From Deltaproteobacteria bacterium (GTDB lineage: Bacteria > Desulfobacterota > Desulfobacteria > Desulfobacterales > Desulfosalsimonadaceae): a stretch of 22,176 bases of DNA. The notes beneath the pieces were generated by a model, which did not search any database, had not been told where the DNA came from, and was given only the letters and a program-made list of their open reading frames with translations. Numbering within the stretch: the stretch's first letter is position 1; the number at the start of each line of letters is the position of its first letter. The stretch spans positions 1 through 22,176 of the forward strand of contig JAJRPH010000123.1 of NCBI GenBank assembly GCA_024280875.1, read 5' to 3'. Below are positions 7,040-14,446 of this stretch, in pieces. The translations under genes and the position numbers were made by a program.

Positions 7040-7474
7040 ATGGCTAAAACGCTGATTGTTTATGCGACAAGAACCGGATACACACAGAAAATTGGTGAAA
7101 TAGTTGCCGAGGGGCTGCGGTTTTCCGGCCATGAAGTTAAGGTTGCCAATGTCAAGGATATCAAAACAGAAGCTGACTTAAATGGATATGACGCCTATAT
7201 CTTCGGGTCCGCCACCTACCATGGGGATATGATGCAGGGGATGAAAACGTTTCTTTTTCTGGCTGAAAAAGCAGAACTTGAAAATAAAATCGGCGGATCA
7301 TTTGGCGCCTTCGGGTGGAGCGGTGAAGCGCCCGAACGGATTTATGAAACGATGAAAAATATTTTTCAGATGGACATGGTCGGCGATGCATTGCGCCTTA
7401 AATCCACCGATATGGGCGGCGGCACCAGCATGGCCCAGGATTACGGGCGTCAACTTGCCAAAAAACTCGACTAA
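7040..7474 (+). CDS. Flavodoxin-domain protein
   Basis: The product is 144 aa, a single flavodoxin fold. The FMN phosphate loop is ATRTGYTQKI near residues 9-18. The isoalloxazine-binding loops are SATYHGDM and GAFGWSGEAP. The last motif is typical of the flavodoxin module in flavodiiron proteins and unlike classical flavodoxin, so this is probably a free-standing relative of the C-terminal domain of the protein at 11733. It should be a cytoplasmic one- or two-electron carrier. It is paralogous to the gene at 11051, sharing GMKTFLF and the overall length. A downstream zinc-ribbon gene begins 23 nt later. Confidence 0.92.
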   Translation: MAKTLIVYATRTGYTQKIGEIVAEGLRFSGHEVKVANVKDIKTEADLNGYDAYIFGSATYHGDMMQGMKTFLFLAEKAELENKIGGSFGAFGWSGEAPERIYETMKNIFQMDMVGDALRLKSTDMGGGTSMAQDYGRQLAKKLD

Positions 7475-7497
7475 TCCATTAAGGAAGGAGGACGATC

Positions 7498-7683
7498 ATG
7501 ACAACACCACAACATTGTCCCGGATACGAACAGTTTAAACATCTCAAGTCTTTTTCTTGTAATTGCCCGAGTTGCGGAGAGTCAAAAGAGATCTTTTCCG
7601 ATGAATTTGAAAAAAAACATATTTGTGATAAATGCGGACAGGAGATCGACTTTACCCAGTGTACACTTGAAGGCAGCGCCTGA
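7498..7683 (+). CDS. Zinc-ribbon protein
   Basis: The product is 61 aa with a strong GGAGG before ATG. It has paired knuckles C22PSC25 and C43DKC46, a metal-binding ribbon of zinc or rubredoxin type, plus C7 and C54. The layout (CPG near the start, aromatic spacer, CPxCGE, acidic run, CDKCG) parallels the N-terminal ribbon of the HD-domain protein at 538-1266. The two may share a partner or a fold. No enzymatic domain is present. It ends the first tight group of the island; a long palindromic repeat follows directly. Confidence 0.8.
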   Translation: MTTPQHCPGYEQFKHLKSFSCNCPSCGESKEIFSDEFEKKHICDKCGQEIDFTQCTLEGSA

Positions 7684-7684
7684 T

Positions 7685-7838
7685 TTATAAAACTGTTGAA
7701 AAACTATTGCGCTTGTCAATACGGCGTTAAAATTCGACTCAAAGTGCTCATTTTATAAATATAAACTCCGCTTTTTCGTCAAATTTTGCCTTGTCTTGAC
7801 TACGCTCATGACGTTTTTCAAAAGTCTAACTTATAAAT
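7685..7838. repeat. Long imperfect palindromic repeat between the zinc-ribbon gene and cydA
   Basis: Two arms of about 60 nt are imperfect reverse complements around an AT-rich centre near 7752-7766. The outer pairs are TTATAA with TTATAA and GTTGAAAAAC (7694-7703) with GTTTTTCAAAAG (7813-7824). The shape is that of a MITE-like or REP-like intergenic element, sequence-distinct from the copies at 5741 and 11505. As RNA it would form a long hairpin between the redox genes and cydA. No second copy is in the window. Confidence 0.65.
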
Positions 7839-7889
7839 ATCAATAGATTCAGCTGAATTTGTTAAATATTTTGCAATAAGGAGAGCTAT

Positions 7890-9194
7890 ATGGATGTCGT
7901 GCTCCTTTCGCGGCTTCAGTTTGCCGCAGCAACCATGTTTCATTTTCTTTTTGTTCCCTTGACGTTAGGGCTTTCTGTTCTGATTGCGTACATGGAAACC
8001 AAATATGTCCGTACCGGTGACGAGATATATTTGTCCATGACAAAATTCTGGGGAAAATTGTTTTTAATCAACTTTGCGGTAGGCGTGGTCACTGGGATTA
8101 CGCTGGAGTTTCAATTCGGGACCAACTGGTCAAGATACTCCGCTTATGTGGGAGATGTTTTTGGTTCTCTTCTGGCCATTGAAGCCACCACATCATTTTT
8201 TCTGGAGTCAACCCTCCTTGGTGTCTGGATTTTCGGGTGGAAAAAACTGTCAAAAAAGGCACATGCTACGGTTATGTGGCTGATTGCTTTTGCAGGTAGT
8301 CTGTCCGCAATATGGATTCTGATGGCCAACGGCTGGATGCAGCATCCGGTGGGATATGTCATACGAAATGGCCGGGCGGAATTGGATAGTTTTACTGCAG
8401 TTGTTACAAATAAATTCGGTGTTCTTGAGTTTTTTCATGTGGTAAGCAGCGCGTATGTGTTGGGTGCTTTTTTTGTTATGGGCATCAGCGCATATCATCT
8501 TTTGAAAAAACAACATATTGAATTTTTTACCCGTTCATTTAAGATCGCGCTTGTATTTGGTTTGGCGAGTTCTCTGTTTGTAGCAGTCATAGGGGACATG
8601 CACGGCGTTCATGTCGCACAAGTCCAACCGGCAAAGTTTGCGGCTATGGAATCTCACTGGGAAACGACCACCCGCGCCCCCATTCATTTGTTTGCAATTC
8701 CGGATGAAAAAAATGAAAAGAACCTGATCGAGATCGGTTCCATACCGGGCCTTCTCAGCTTTCTGAGTCACCATGATTTTAATGCCGAAGTAACCGGACT
8801 TAAAGATATACCAAAAGATGAACGCCCGCCGGTCTTGTTAACCTTTCTTTCATTCCGCCTTATGGTCTGTTTGGGTACGCTGTTTATCCTGTTGACAATC
8901 TATGGCTGGTTTAAACGCAACCGTCTAGTTGAAAGTCCGAATTACCTTAAAATCATGCTTTTATCCATCCCATTGCCCTATATTGCGATAGAGGTCGGCT
9001 GGGTCCTGGCGGAAGTCGGGCGTCAGCCCTGGATTGTCTATGGGTTGATGAAAACTTCGGATGCAGCGTCTCCAGTTGCCGGTTCGCAGGTATTGTTTTC
9101 TTTGATCGCTTTTATATTGCTCTATTCATTTTTGGGGGCTGTCGGTTTTTATTTGATTGTTATAAATGCGAAAAAAGGGCCTGTTTTGGAATAA
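7890..9194 (+). CDS. cydA: Cytochrome bd-type quinol oxidase subunit I
   Basis: The product is 434 aa, about nine membrane helices. Haem ligands and signature residues are in place: H18 in MFHFLFVPLT, E98 and E106 of the b595/d region, H183 in EFFHVVSSAY, M325 in SFRLMVCLG, and GRQPW at 377-381. The quinol-binding Q-loop is short, as in the bd family of many anaerobes, compared with ~520 aa for the E. coli protein. With CydB it reduces oxygen to water at the cytoplasmic membrane using quinol. In a strict anaerobe this is best read as oxygen scavenging. AAGGAG precedes ATG. cydB starts 13 nt after the stop. Confidence 0.97.
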   Translation: MDVVLLSRLQFAAATMFHFLFVPLTLGLSVLIAYMETKYVRTGDEIYLSMTKFWGKLFLINFAVGVVTGITLEFQFGTNWSRYSAYVGDVFGSLLAIEATTSFFLESTLLGVWIFGWKKLSKKAHATVMWLIAFAGSLSAIWILMANGWMQHPVGYVIRNGRAELDSFTAVVTNKFGVLEFFHVVSSAYVLGAFFVMGISAYHLLKKQHIEFFTRSFKIALVFGLASSLFVAVIGDMHGVHVAQVQPAKFAAMESHWETTTRAPIHLFAIPDEKNEKNLIEIGSIPGLLSFLSHHDFNAEVTGLKDIPKDERPPVLLTFLSFRLMVCLGTLFILLTIYGWFKRNRLVESPNYLKIMLLSIPLPYIAIEVGWVLAEVGRQPWIVYGLMKTSDAASPVAGSQVLFSLIAFILLYSFLGAVGFYLIVINAKKGPVLE

Positions 9195-9207
9195 AGGGAG
9201 TTAAAAA

Positions 9208-10239
9208 ATGGAATTCATTTTGCAATTTATATGGTTTTTCCTGTGGGGTCTATTATGGGCTTTATTTTTTATGACAGACGGATATGATTTTGGTGTGGGG
9301 GCGTTATTGCCTTTCCTGGGTAAAAATGACACTGATAAACGCCTTATGATCAATTCCATCGGTCCGTTATGGGATGGTAATGAAGTGTGGCTGATCACAG
9401 CCGGGGGGGTGACTTTTGCCGCTTTCCCCCAGGTCTATGCCGTGATGTTCTCTTCGCTTTATACGCCTCTGTTAATGATTTTGTTCGCACTGATTATCCG
9501 GGGAGTTTCATTTGAGTTTCGCGGAAAGATCGAGTCTCCCGGATGGAAAAAGTTGTGGGATACCTGTATTTTTATCGGCAGCGTGGTCCCGGCTATTCTT
9601 TTTGGCGTGGCGTTTGCCAATATTTTTCAGGGACTCCCTTTGGATCAAAACGGATACCACGGCAATCTGATATATTTGTTAAATCCGTATGGTATTTTAG
9701 GGGGCGTACTTTTTCTGTTTTGGTTTCTTGAACACGGTGCATTGTGGTTATCAATTAAAACACCTGGTCGGTTACACGAGCGTTCGGTGTCGGCAGCAAA
9801 CAACATATGGTTCGGGCTTATTGGGATTTCGGTTTTATTTTTAATAGCAACGTATTTTTATACGCCGTTGTATGTTAATTATCTGGCCCATCCGATTCTT
9901 TTTATTGTTCCCTTGATTACGGTTTTATCATTATTGGGCGTTAAATTTTTTCTGCTAAAAGAGGCATATTTTAAAGCATGGTTTGCTTCGGCCGCAACCA
10001 TTGTTAGCGCGACGTTTTTTTGTATTATCGGGCTGTATCCGAACATGTTCCCTTCAAATATAGATTCAATCTATTCTTTAACCGCGCATAATGCGTCGGC
10101 AAGTCAATTGACGTTAACAATTATGCTGGTTGTAGTACTGATATTTATTCCCATTGTCATCGGGTATCAGGTATGGGCTTTTTATATGTTTAAGGACAAA
10201 CTTTCGGTAGATGATCTGGATTACGAAGAATCGTATTAA
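9208..10239 (+). CDS. cydB: Cytochrome bd-type quinol oxidase subunit II
   Basis: The product is 343 aa, the usual length, with about eight membrane helices. The N-terminal signature FFMTDGYDFGVGALLPFLG and GPLWDGNEVWLITAGG are classical CydB motifs. It pairs with CydA in the membrane and is needed for haem d assembly. AAAGGGAG precedes the start. The stop is followed 19 nt later by a triheme cytochrome, which is unusual next to cydAB. No cydX-like mini-gene or cydCD transporter is found in this window. Confidence 0.97.
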   Translation: MEFILQFIWFFLWGLLWALFFMTDGYDFGVGALLPFLGKNDTDKRLMINSIGPLWDGNEVWLITAGGVTFAAFPQVYAVMFSSLYTPLLMILFALIIRGVSFEFRGKIESPGWKKLWDTCIFIGSVVPAILFGVAFANIFQGLPLDQNGYHGNLIYLLNPYGILGGVLFLFWFLEHGALWLSIKTPGRLHERSVSAANNIWFGLIGISVLFLIATYFYTPLYVNYLAHPILFIVPLITVLSLLGVKFFLLKEAYFKAWFASAATIVSATFFCIIGLYPNMFPSNIDSIYSLTAHNASASQLTLTIMLVVVLIFIPIVIGYQVWAFYMFKDKLSVDDLDYEESY

Positions 10240-10258
10240 AATGAAAAGAGGGCTCTTG

Positions 10259-10606
10259 ATGAAAAAAATTGTTTTTATTGTTTTAACCCTGCTGGTTGTG
10301 AGTTTATCCGTTTTGGTTAATGCTCAGGATAAAGGGGCAGAGGTGGTTGTATTTGAAAAAGGCAGAATGCAGCCGGTAACTTTTGCGCATCATATGCACC
10401 AGCAGAAGCTGAGCAACGACTGTAGTTCCTGCCATGATTTGTTTCCCATGGAATCCGGAATTATCAAGGAAATGATTACCCAGGAAAAACTTAAGAAACA
10501 GCAGGTAATGAATTCAAAATGTGTCAAGTGTCACAAGGATCGAAAAAAGCAGGGTCTTGCAGCCGGGCCGACCAAGTGTACGGCGTGTCATGTGAGGTCT
10601 AAATAA
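10259..10606 (+). CDS. Triheme c-type cytochrome (c7/c3-like), periplasmic
   Basis: From ATG 10259 the product is 115 aa. AGAGGG lies 6 nt upstream; the in-frame ATG at 10241 has no ribosome site, and a longer frame would overlap cydB. The N-terminus is a clear Sec signal peptide (KK, a hydrophobic run, NAQ). Three haem-binding motifs follow: CSSCH, CVKCH and CTACH. Extra histidines such as those in FAHHMHQQ can supply distal ligands. This fits a cytochrome c7-type fold that moves electrons in the periplasm. Its place directly behind cydAB suggests it feeds or senses the quinol/oxygen branch; that link is inferred. Confidence 0.9.
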   Translation: MKKIVFIVLTLLVVSLSVLVNAQDKGAEVVVFEKGRMQPVTFAHHMHQQKLSNDCSSCHDLFPMESGIIKEMITQEKLKKQQVMNSKCVKCHKDRKKQGLAAGPTKCTACHVRSK

Positions 10607-10648
10607 ATTCCGTTAACTTAAGGGCATTGGTCACTTAAAAAGAAAATG

Positions 10649-10734
10649 CCGAATTTCGAACAATGAATTTCGAACCGCAGAATTAAAAGAAAATACATCG
10701 AAATTAGACATTCTCTGTTCGACATTCTGCGGTT
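10649..10734. repeat. Intergenic repeat with perfect 11-bp inverted arms AACCGCAGAAT / ATTCTGCGGTT
   Basis: Perfect inverted arms lie at 10673-10683 and 10724-10734. They are flanked and filled by degenerate TTCGAA/ATTTCGA-type units (GAATTTCGAACAATGAATTTCGAA before the left arm, in pieces). The style recalls intergenic 'GAACATCGAA' repeats of Desulfobacterota, of which a relative lies at 17481. It follows the triheme cytochrome gene and could end that transcript, but no T-run follows. Confidence 0.6.
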
Positions 10735-10816
10735 TATTTATAAAAATTATTTAAGTAGAGTCGGCCACCGGGCCGTCCGAAAACTTAATCGAAGTAGATA
10801 ACCCGATATTTATTTG

Positions 10817-10822
10817 TATAAT
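10817..10822 (+). promoter_or_regulatory. Probable -10 box TATAAT before rubredoxin
   Basis: A perfect TATAAT lies 44 bp before the rubredoxin start codon, behind the repeat at 10649-10734. No convincing -35 box is found at 16-18 bp, so an activator may be required. It suggests that rubredoxin and the genes after it have their own transcript. Confidence 0.4.
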
Positions 10823-10866
10823 TATGGATTTTCAAAAAAACTTTTAAGCGTATTATGGAGGTAGTT

Positions 10867-11028
10867 ATGGATAAGTATGTATGTGATATTTGCGGGTATG
10901 TATATGATCCTGAAGCAGGTGATCCGGATAATGGTGTAAATCCAGGCACATCATTTGAGGATCTGCCGGCGGACTGGGTTTGTCCGGTTTGCGGTGCGGC
11001 AAAGGATGATTTTTCAAAAGAAGATTGA
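10867..11028 (+). CDS. Rubredoxin
   Basis: The product is 53 aa, standard rubredoxin size. It has C6-x2-C9-GY near the start and C39-x2-C42-G near the end, binding one FeCys4 iron, with the conserved aromatic and Asp-rich filling (YVYDPEAGDPDNG, DLPADWVCPVCG). TATGGAGG precedes ATG. Rubredoxin is the cytoplasmic electron donor to superoxide reductase, rubrerythrin and flavodiiron oxidases, all encoded in this window. It is followed 22 nt later by a flavodoxin and then, past a repeat, by the flavodiiron protein, the enzyme it is best known to reduce. Confidence 0.97.
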   Translation: MDKYVCDICGYVYDPEAGDPDNGVNPGTSFEDLPADWVCPVCGAAKDDFSKED

Positions 11029-11050
11029 TGTATGAAGAGGGGAGTAAAAG

Positions 11051-11497
11051 ATGAAGAAAGTGCTGATTGCTTTTGTAAGCAGGACGGGAAATACTGAAAA
11101 GATGGCGGAATATATTGCCGAGGGGATTCGTTTCTCCGGTAATGAAGCAGTCATTAAAAAGATTTCAGATTTGAAGAATCCTAAGGATTTAGCTGATTTT
11201 GACGGGTATGTGTTGGGTTGCCCGACTTACCATCGGGATATGACCGGCGGCATGAAAACCTTTCTTTTTATGGCGGAAAAGGCAAATTTGCTTGGGAAGA
11301 TGGGGGGGGCTTTTGGGCCGTATACTCATAGCGGGGAATCCGCGCCAATGCTTTTTGACACCATGAATTACGTATTTAAAATGGATATGGTGGATTTTGG
11401 TGCGCTGAGCTTAAAAGATGCCGTTCTTGAAACAGATGATGGATTAAAGGCTTGCCAGGATTATGGAAAGGCCATAGGGGAGAAATTCGGTTCCTGA
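11051..11497 (+). CDS. Flavodoxin-domain protein, paralogue of the one at 7040
   Basis: The product is 148 aa with one flavodoxin fold. The phosphate loop is VSRTGNTEKM (9-18), and the flavin loops are CPTYHRDMTGG and GPYTHSGESAP. It shares length, GMKTFLF and LAEGIRFSG-like segments with the protein at 7040, pointing to an old duplication. The second loop differs (GPYTHSGE for GAFGWSGE), so redox potential or partner may differ. The ribosome site AGGGG lies before ATG. It probably shares a transcript with rubredoxin upstream. Repeat copy B begins 7 nt after the stop. Confidence 0.92.
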   Translation: MKKVLIAFVSRTGNTEKMAEYIAEGIRFSGNEAVIKKISDLKNPKDLADFDGYVLGCPTYHRDMTGGMKTFLFMAEKANLLGKMGGAFGPYTHSGESAPMLFDTMNYVFKMDMVDFGALSLKDAVLETDDGLKACQDYGKAIGEKFGS

Positions 11498-11504
11498 GAT
11501 TGCC

Positions 11505-11660
11505 GGCTTCGTAAAAAGTCCAAATTCTGTGTTGCGCTTCATCCTTCGTTTCTTCATGGTACGATAAGTACAAATTATCACTCAGTATTTGCGCGCCTTG
11601 CCAATTTTATAGGATTGGTGGAGCTTTTTTCTTTGCCATCGGAATCTGACTTTTTACGAG
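11505..11660. repeat. MITE-like palindromic repeat, copy B, with 12-bp perfect terminal inverted repeats
   Basis: The ends are TCGTAAAAAGTC (11509-11520) and its perfect complement GACTTTTTACGA (11648-11659). The interior matches copy A at 5741-5892 almost base for base. It encodes no protein: a minus-strand frame (SYHEETKDEAQ...) appears in both copies only because the DNA repeats. It separates the flavodoxin gene from fprA. The size and terminal inverted repeats suggest a non-autonomous mobile element. Confidence 0.88.
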
Positions 11661-11732
11661 TTTGTCAAGAGTTAAGATACATCATTTAAAAAACAGATCA
11701 TAACTGTAAAATTGTTGAATCGGAGGGGCTAA

Positions 11733-12920
11733 ATGAAGCCTGTTGAAATTGCAAAAGGAATTTATAGTATCGGTGTGATCGACTGGAATATCAGGGATTT
11801 TCATGGGTATTCCACCGAACGGGGCACCAGTTATAATTCTTTTCTTATTGTTGATGAAAAGGTTGTGCTCGTTGACACGGTGAAAAGAGGATACGAAGAC
11901 CAGTTGTTGGAAAATATTTCAAAGATTATCGATCCTAAAAAGATTGACATTGTGATCAGCAACCATACGGAGATGGATCATTCCGGTGGATTGCCGCGTA
12001 TTATGCATTATATCGGTGAGCAAAAACCGCTTTACTGTTCAAAAATGGGATTAAAAAATCTGTCACAACATTTTAAACAGCAGTGGAACTATCATGCGGT
12101 TGAAAACGGCGAAGAATTAAACATCGGCAGCCGGACCCTGACATTTATAGAAACCCGTATGCTTCACTGGCCGGACAGCATGTTCACTTACTGCAAGGAA
12201 GACAAGATCCTGTTTTCAAGTGATGCGTTCGGTCAGCACTATGCCGGGTATGAAATGTTTGATGATGTGGCCGGCCATACCATTATGAGCCATGCGAAAA
12301 AATATTTTGCCAATATTCTAATGCTGTATGCGCCGAAAATTCTCAAGCTCATCGAACATGTTTCCGAAATCGGTCTGGAAATCGAAATTATCTGCCCGGA
12401 TCATGGGGTTATCTGGCGCAAAGAGCCGGGAAAAATTATTGAGGCATATACCAAATGGAGTCAGCAGGTTCCTGAGAAAAAAGCGGTTGTCATTTACGAT
12501 ACCATGTGGCACAGCACGGAAACAATGGCAAAAGCCATTGCTGACGGTATTTCCGAAGAAGGAATTGCTGTAAAGCCGATTCATATCCGCAGTTCCCATC
12601 GGAGCGATATCATGACCGAGGTACTTGATGCCAAAGCCATTGTGGTTGGTTCACCTACGCTGAATAACGGGATGTTTCCTACGGTCAGCGATACATTGAC
12701 GTATATGAAAGGGTTAAAACCTAAAAACAAGATCGGGGCTGCATTCGGGTCATATGGGTGGAGCGGGGAGTCCATAAAACTGGTACGGGCGGAACTCGAA
12801 GGCATGAAATTTGAAATTATCGAACCGAACCTCCGGATTCAGTACGTCCCGGATGATTCAGGGATTGAGTCCTGTATTGCCTTTGGCAGACAAATCGGTC
12901 AGGCAGTCAATAACGGATAA
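11733..12920 (+). CDS. fprA: Flavodiiron protein (rubredoxin:oxygen oxidoreductase / NO reductase)
   Basis: The product is 395 aa, the standard two-domain form. The N-terminal metallo-beta-lactamase-like domain holds a full diiron site: H78-x-E80-x-D82-H83 in SNHTEMDHSGG, H145, D164 and H224 (CPDHG). The C-terminal flavodoxin domain (from ~250) has the FMN loop YDTMWHSTETM and GSYGWSGE. The enzyme takes electrons from reduced rubredoxin and reduces oxygen to water or NO to nitrous oxide in the cytoplasm. Sequence does not settle the preferred substrate. GGAGGGG lies before ATG. It opens a tight operon: a ferredoxin starts 6 nt after its stop, then an octaheme cytochrome and a HEAT protein follow with overlaps. 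Confidence 0.96.
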   Translation: MKPVEIAKGIYSIGVIDWNIRDFHGYSTERGTSYNSFLIVDEKVVLVDTVKRGYEDQLLENISKIIDPKKIDIVISNHTEMDHSGGLPRIMHYIGEQKPLYCSKMGLKNLSQHFKQQWNYHAVENGEELNIGSRTLTFIETRMLHWPDSMFTYCKEDKILFSSDAFGQHYAGYEMFDDVAGHTIMSHAKKYFANILMLYAPKILKLIEHVSEIGLEIEIICPDHGVIWRKEPGKIIEAYTKWSQQVPEKKAVVIYDTMWHSTETMAKAIADGISEEGIAVKPIHIRSSHRSDIMTEVLDAKAIVVGSPTLNNGMFPTVSDTLTYMKGLKPKNKIGAAFGSYGWSGESIKLVRAELEGMKFEIIEPNLRIQYVPDDSGIESCIAFGRQIGQAVNNG

Positions 12921-12926
12921 GAATCC

Positions 12927-13112
12927 ATGAAAATTCCGGTTGTTGAACTCAGTGACTGTATAGTGTGCGGGATCTGCGAGGAAGTTTGTCCATCGGTATT
13001 CCATATCAGTGACCTGGGCTATGTCCAGGTCACTGATCTTTTGAAATATCCTGAAGAAGAAGTGGATGATGCCATCAAGCATTGTCCGGCTGACTGTATC
13101 TTCTGGGAATGA
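12927..13112 (+). CDS. Single-cluster 4Fe-4S ferredoxin
   Basis: The product is 61 aa, like ferredoxins of Desulfovibrio. The cluster ligands are C11, C14, C17 and the distant C53 in HCPADC. C21 and C57 are extra cysteines; a pair in these places can form a disulfide or allow 3Fe/4Fe conversion in related proteins. It is a cytoplasmic low-potential carrier. It starts 6 nt after fprA and its stop overlaps the longest possible frame of the cytochrome gene, so the three are surely one transcript. A role in feeding electrons to the flavodiiron protein is possible but unproved. Confidence 0.92.
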   Translation: MKIPVVELSDCIVCGICEEVCPSVFHISDLGYVQVTDLLKYPEEEVDDAIKHCPADCIFWE

Positions 13113-13132
13113 GTATAAAGGAAAGAATGTTC

Positions 13133-14446
13133 ATGAAATTATTACCGGTTGTTGTTTTCATGGGGCTATTTTATTGCGTTCTGGTTTTTGGCGCCATGGT
13201 ATTTTCTGCTGGGAATTGTATGGCAGAAGAAGATGAAATCAACTGCATTAAATGCCATCGAAGAGTCACTCCCGGACATGTGACTGACTGGGAAACCAGT
13301 ACCCATGCGGAAATTGGAATTGACTGCTCGGTCTGTCATGGTTCAGAGCACCAGAGTGTCAAGAATGCAAATCTAGCCGTGATGCCGGATGAAAGTGTTT
13401 GCGGAGACTGCCACTCTGATCAGTTTGAGCAGTTTCAGGAAGGCAAGCATAATCATGGCTGGAAATCAATGAATGCCATGCCGGTGACGCATCTTGAACC
13501 GGATGAACTCATGGAAGGCGGACGTGGATGTGGCGGGTGTCATAATATGGGGATCAAAAGCGATAAAGACAAGGAAGCGATCCGTGCACAGGGCAACCGC
13601 TACCAGAACAACTCATGCGATGAATGCCATACCCGGCATACGTTTGCCAAATCAGAGGCCCAGGACCCCAGGGCCTGCCAGCAATGTCACATGGGATATG
13701 ATCATCCTCAGTGGGAGATGTGGAGCAGTGCCAAGCATGGAACACGCTGGTTTGCAAAAGAGCAGGGACGTTTGCCGGAAAATGCCACGGCCCCGACATG
13801 CCAGGAATGTCATCTGCCCAACGGAACACACACCAACCGGACTGCCTGGGGTTTTTTCGGTGTTCGTCTGCCCTTGCCTGAAGACAAACAATGGGCTCAA
13901 GACCGGACCACGATTTTAAAGGCTCTCGGGGTGCTGAACCCGAAAACAGGTGAACCCACCAAGCGCCTGGAAGTAGTTAAAGAACTGGATATGTTGAGGC
14001 TGACGGAAAAAGACTGGCAGAATGAACGCAATAAAATGATTAAAACATGTGCGAAGTGCCATTCAAAGTCATACGGGGCTACCCAGTTAAAAGCAGGCGA
14101 TGTCATGATGCAAAAGGCGGACCGCCTGATGGCAAAAGCAATCAATATTGTGGTCGCCCTCTATGCGGACGGAATACTTAAAAAACCTGTGGAATATGAA
14201 TACGCATACCCTGATTTTTGGTATTTTATGAGAACCAATGGTAAAAGTATGGAGAGTCTTTCTCATATCGACCAGGTCCTTTTCCAGATGTATATGAAAC
14301 ATCGCATGAGGACTTATCAGGGATGCTTTCATGTGAATCCTGATTATGCTTATTGGTATGGGTGGGCCATGATGACAAAAGACCTTGGGGAAATCCAGGA
14401 ACTGGCGCATCTGCTGCGGGAGGCGCATAAGGAAAAGAAGGAATAG
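13133..14446 (+). CDS. Octaheme c-type cytochrome, hydroxylamine-oxidoreductase-like
   Basis: I chose ATG 13133, which begins the signal peptide (MKLLPVVVFMG) 10 nt after AAGGA; in-frame ATGs at 13127 and 13109 are alternatives. The product is about 437 aa and secreted. It has eight CxxCH motifs: CIKCH, CSVCH, CGDCH, CGGCH, CDECH, CQQCH, CQECH and CAKCH. The middle (HGTRW, ATAPTCQECHLPNGTHTNRT) and the tail (HVNPDYAYWYGWAMM) resemble the HAO family. HAO-like enzymes of non-nitrifiers are thought to reduce nitrite or hydroxylamine to ammonium, or to handle NO. Whether the haem-crosslinking Tyr is present cannot be decided by eye. Co-transcription with fprA suggests nitrosative-stress defence across the membrane. 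Confidence 0.88.
   Translation: MKLLPVVVFMGLFYCVLVFGAMVFSAGNCMAEEDEINCIKCHRRVTPGHVTDWETSTHAEIGIDCSVCHGSEHQSVKNANLAVMPDESVCGDCHSDQFEQFQEGKHNHGWKSMNAMPVTHLEPDELMEGGRGCGGCHNMGIKSDKDKEAIRAQGNRYQNNSCDECHTRHTFAKSEAQDPRACQQCHMGYDHPQWEMWSSAKHGTRWFAKEQGRLPENATAPTCQECHLPNGTHTNRTAWGFFGVRLPLPEDKQWAQDRTTILKALGVLNPKTGEPTKRLEVVKELDMLRLTEKDWQNERNKMIKTCAKCHSKSYGATQLKAGDVMMQKADRLMAKAINIVVALYADGILKKPVEYEYAYPDFWYFMRTNGKSMESLSHIDQVLFQMYMKHRMRTYQGCFHVNPDYAYWYGWAMMTKDLGEIQELAHLLREAHKEKKE

Noticed and set aside
7681..7765. Readthrough of the UGA stop of the zinc-ribbon gene
   Set aside because: The continued frame lies wholly within the palindromic repeat and adds nothing recognisable.
10211..10258. Longer start for the triheme cytochrome
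   Set aside because: It overlaps cydB and puts charged residues before a clear signal peptide; ATG 10259 has a ribosome site.
10762..10775. CGGCC/GGCCG hairpin as a terminator
   Set aside because: The stem is only 5 bp and no T-run follows.
11376..11573. Minus-strand frame with SYHEETKDEAQ, also present at 5606-5809
   Set aside because: The likeness comes from the repeated DNA element. The frames run into unrelated antisense of neighbouring genes and have no ribosome site.
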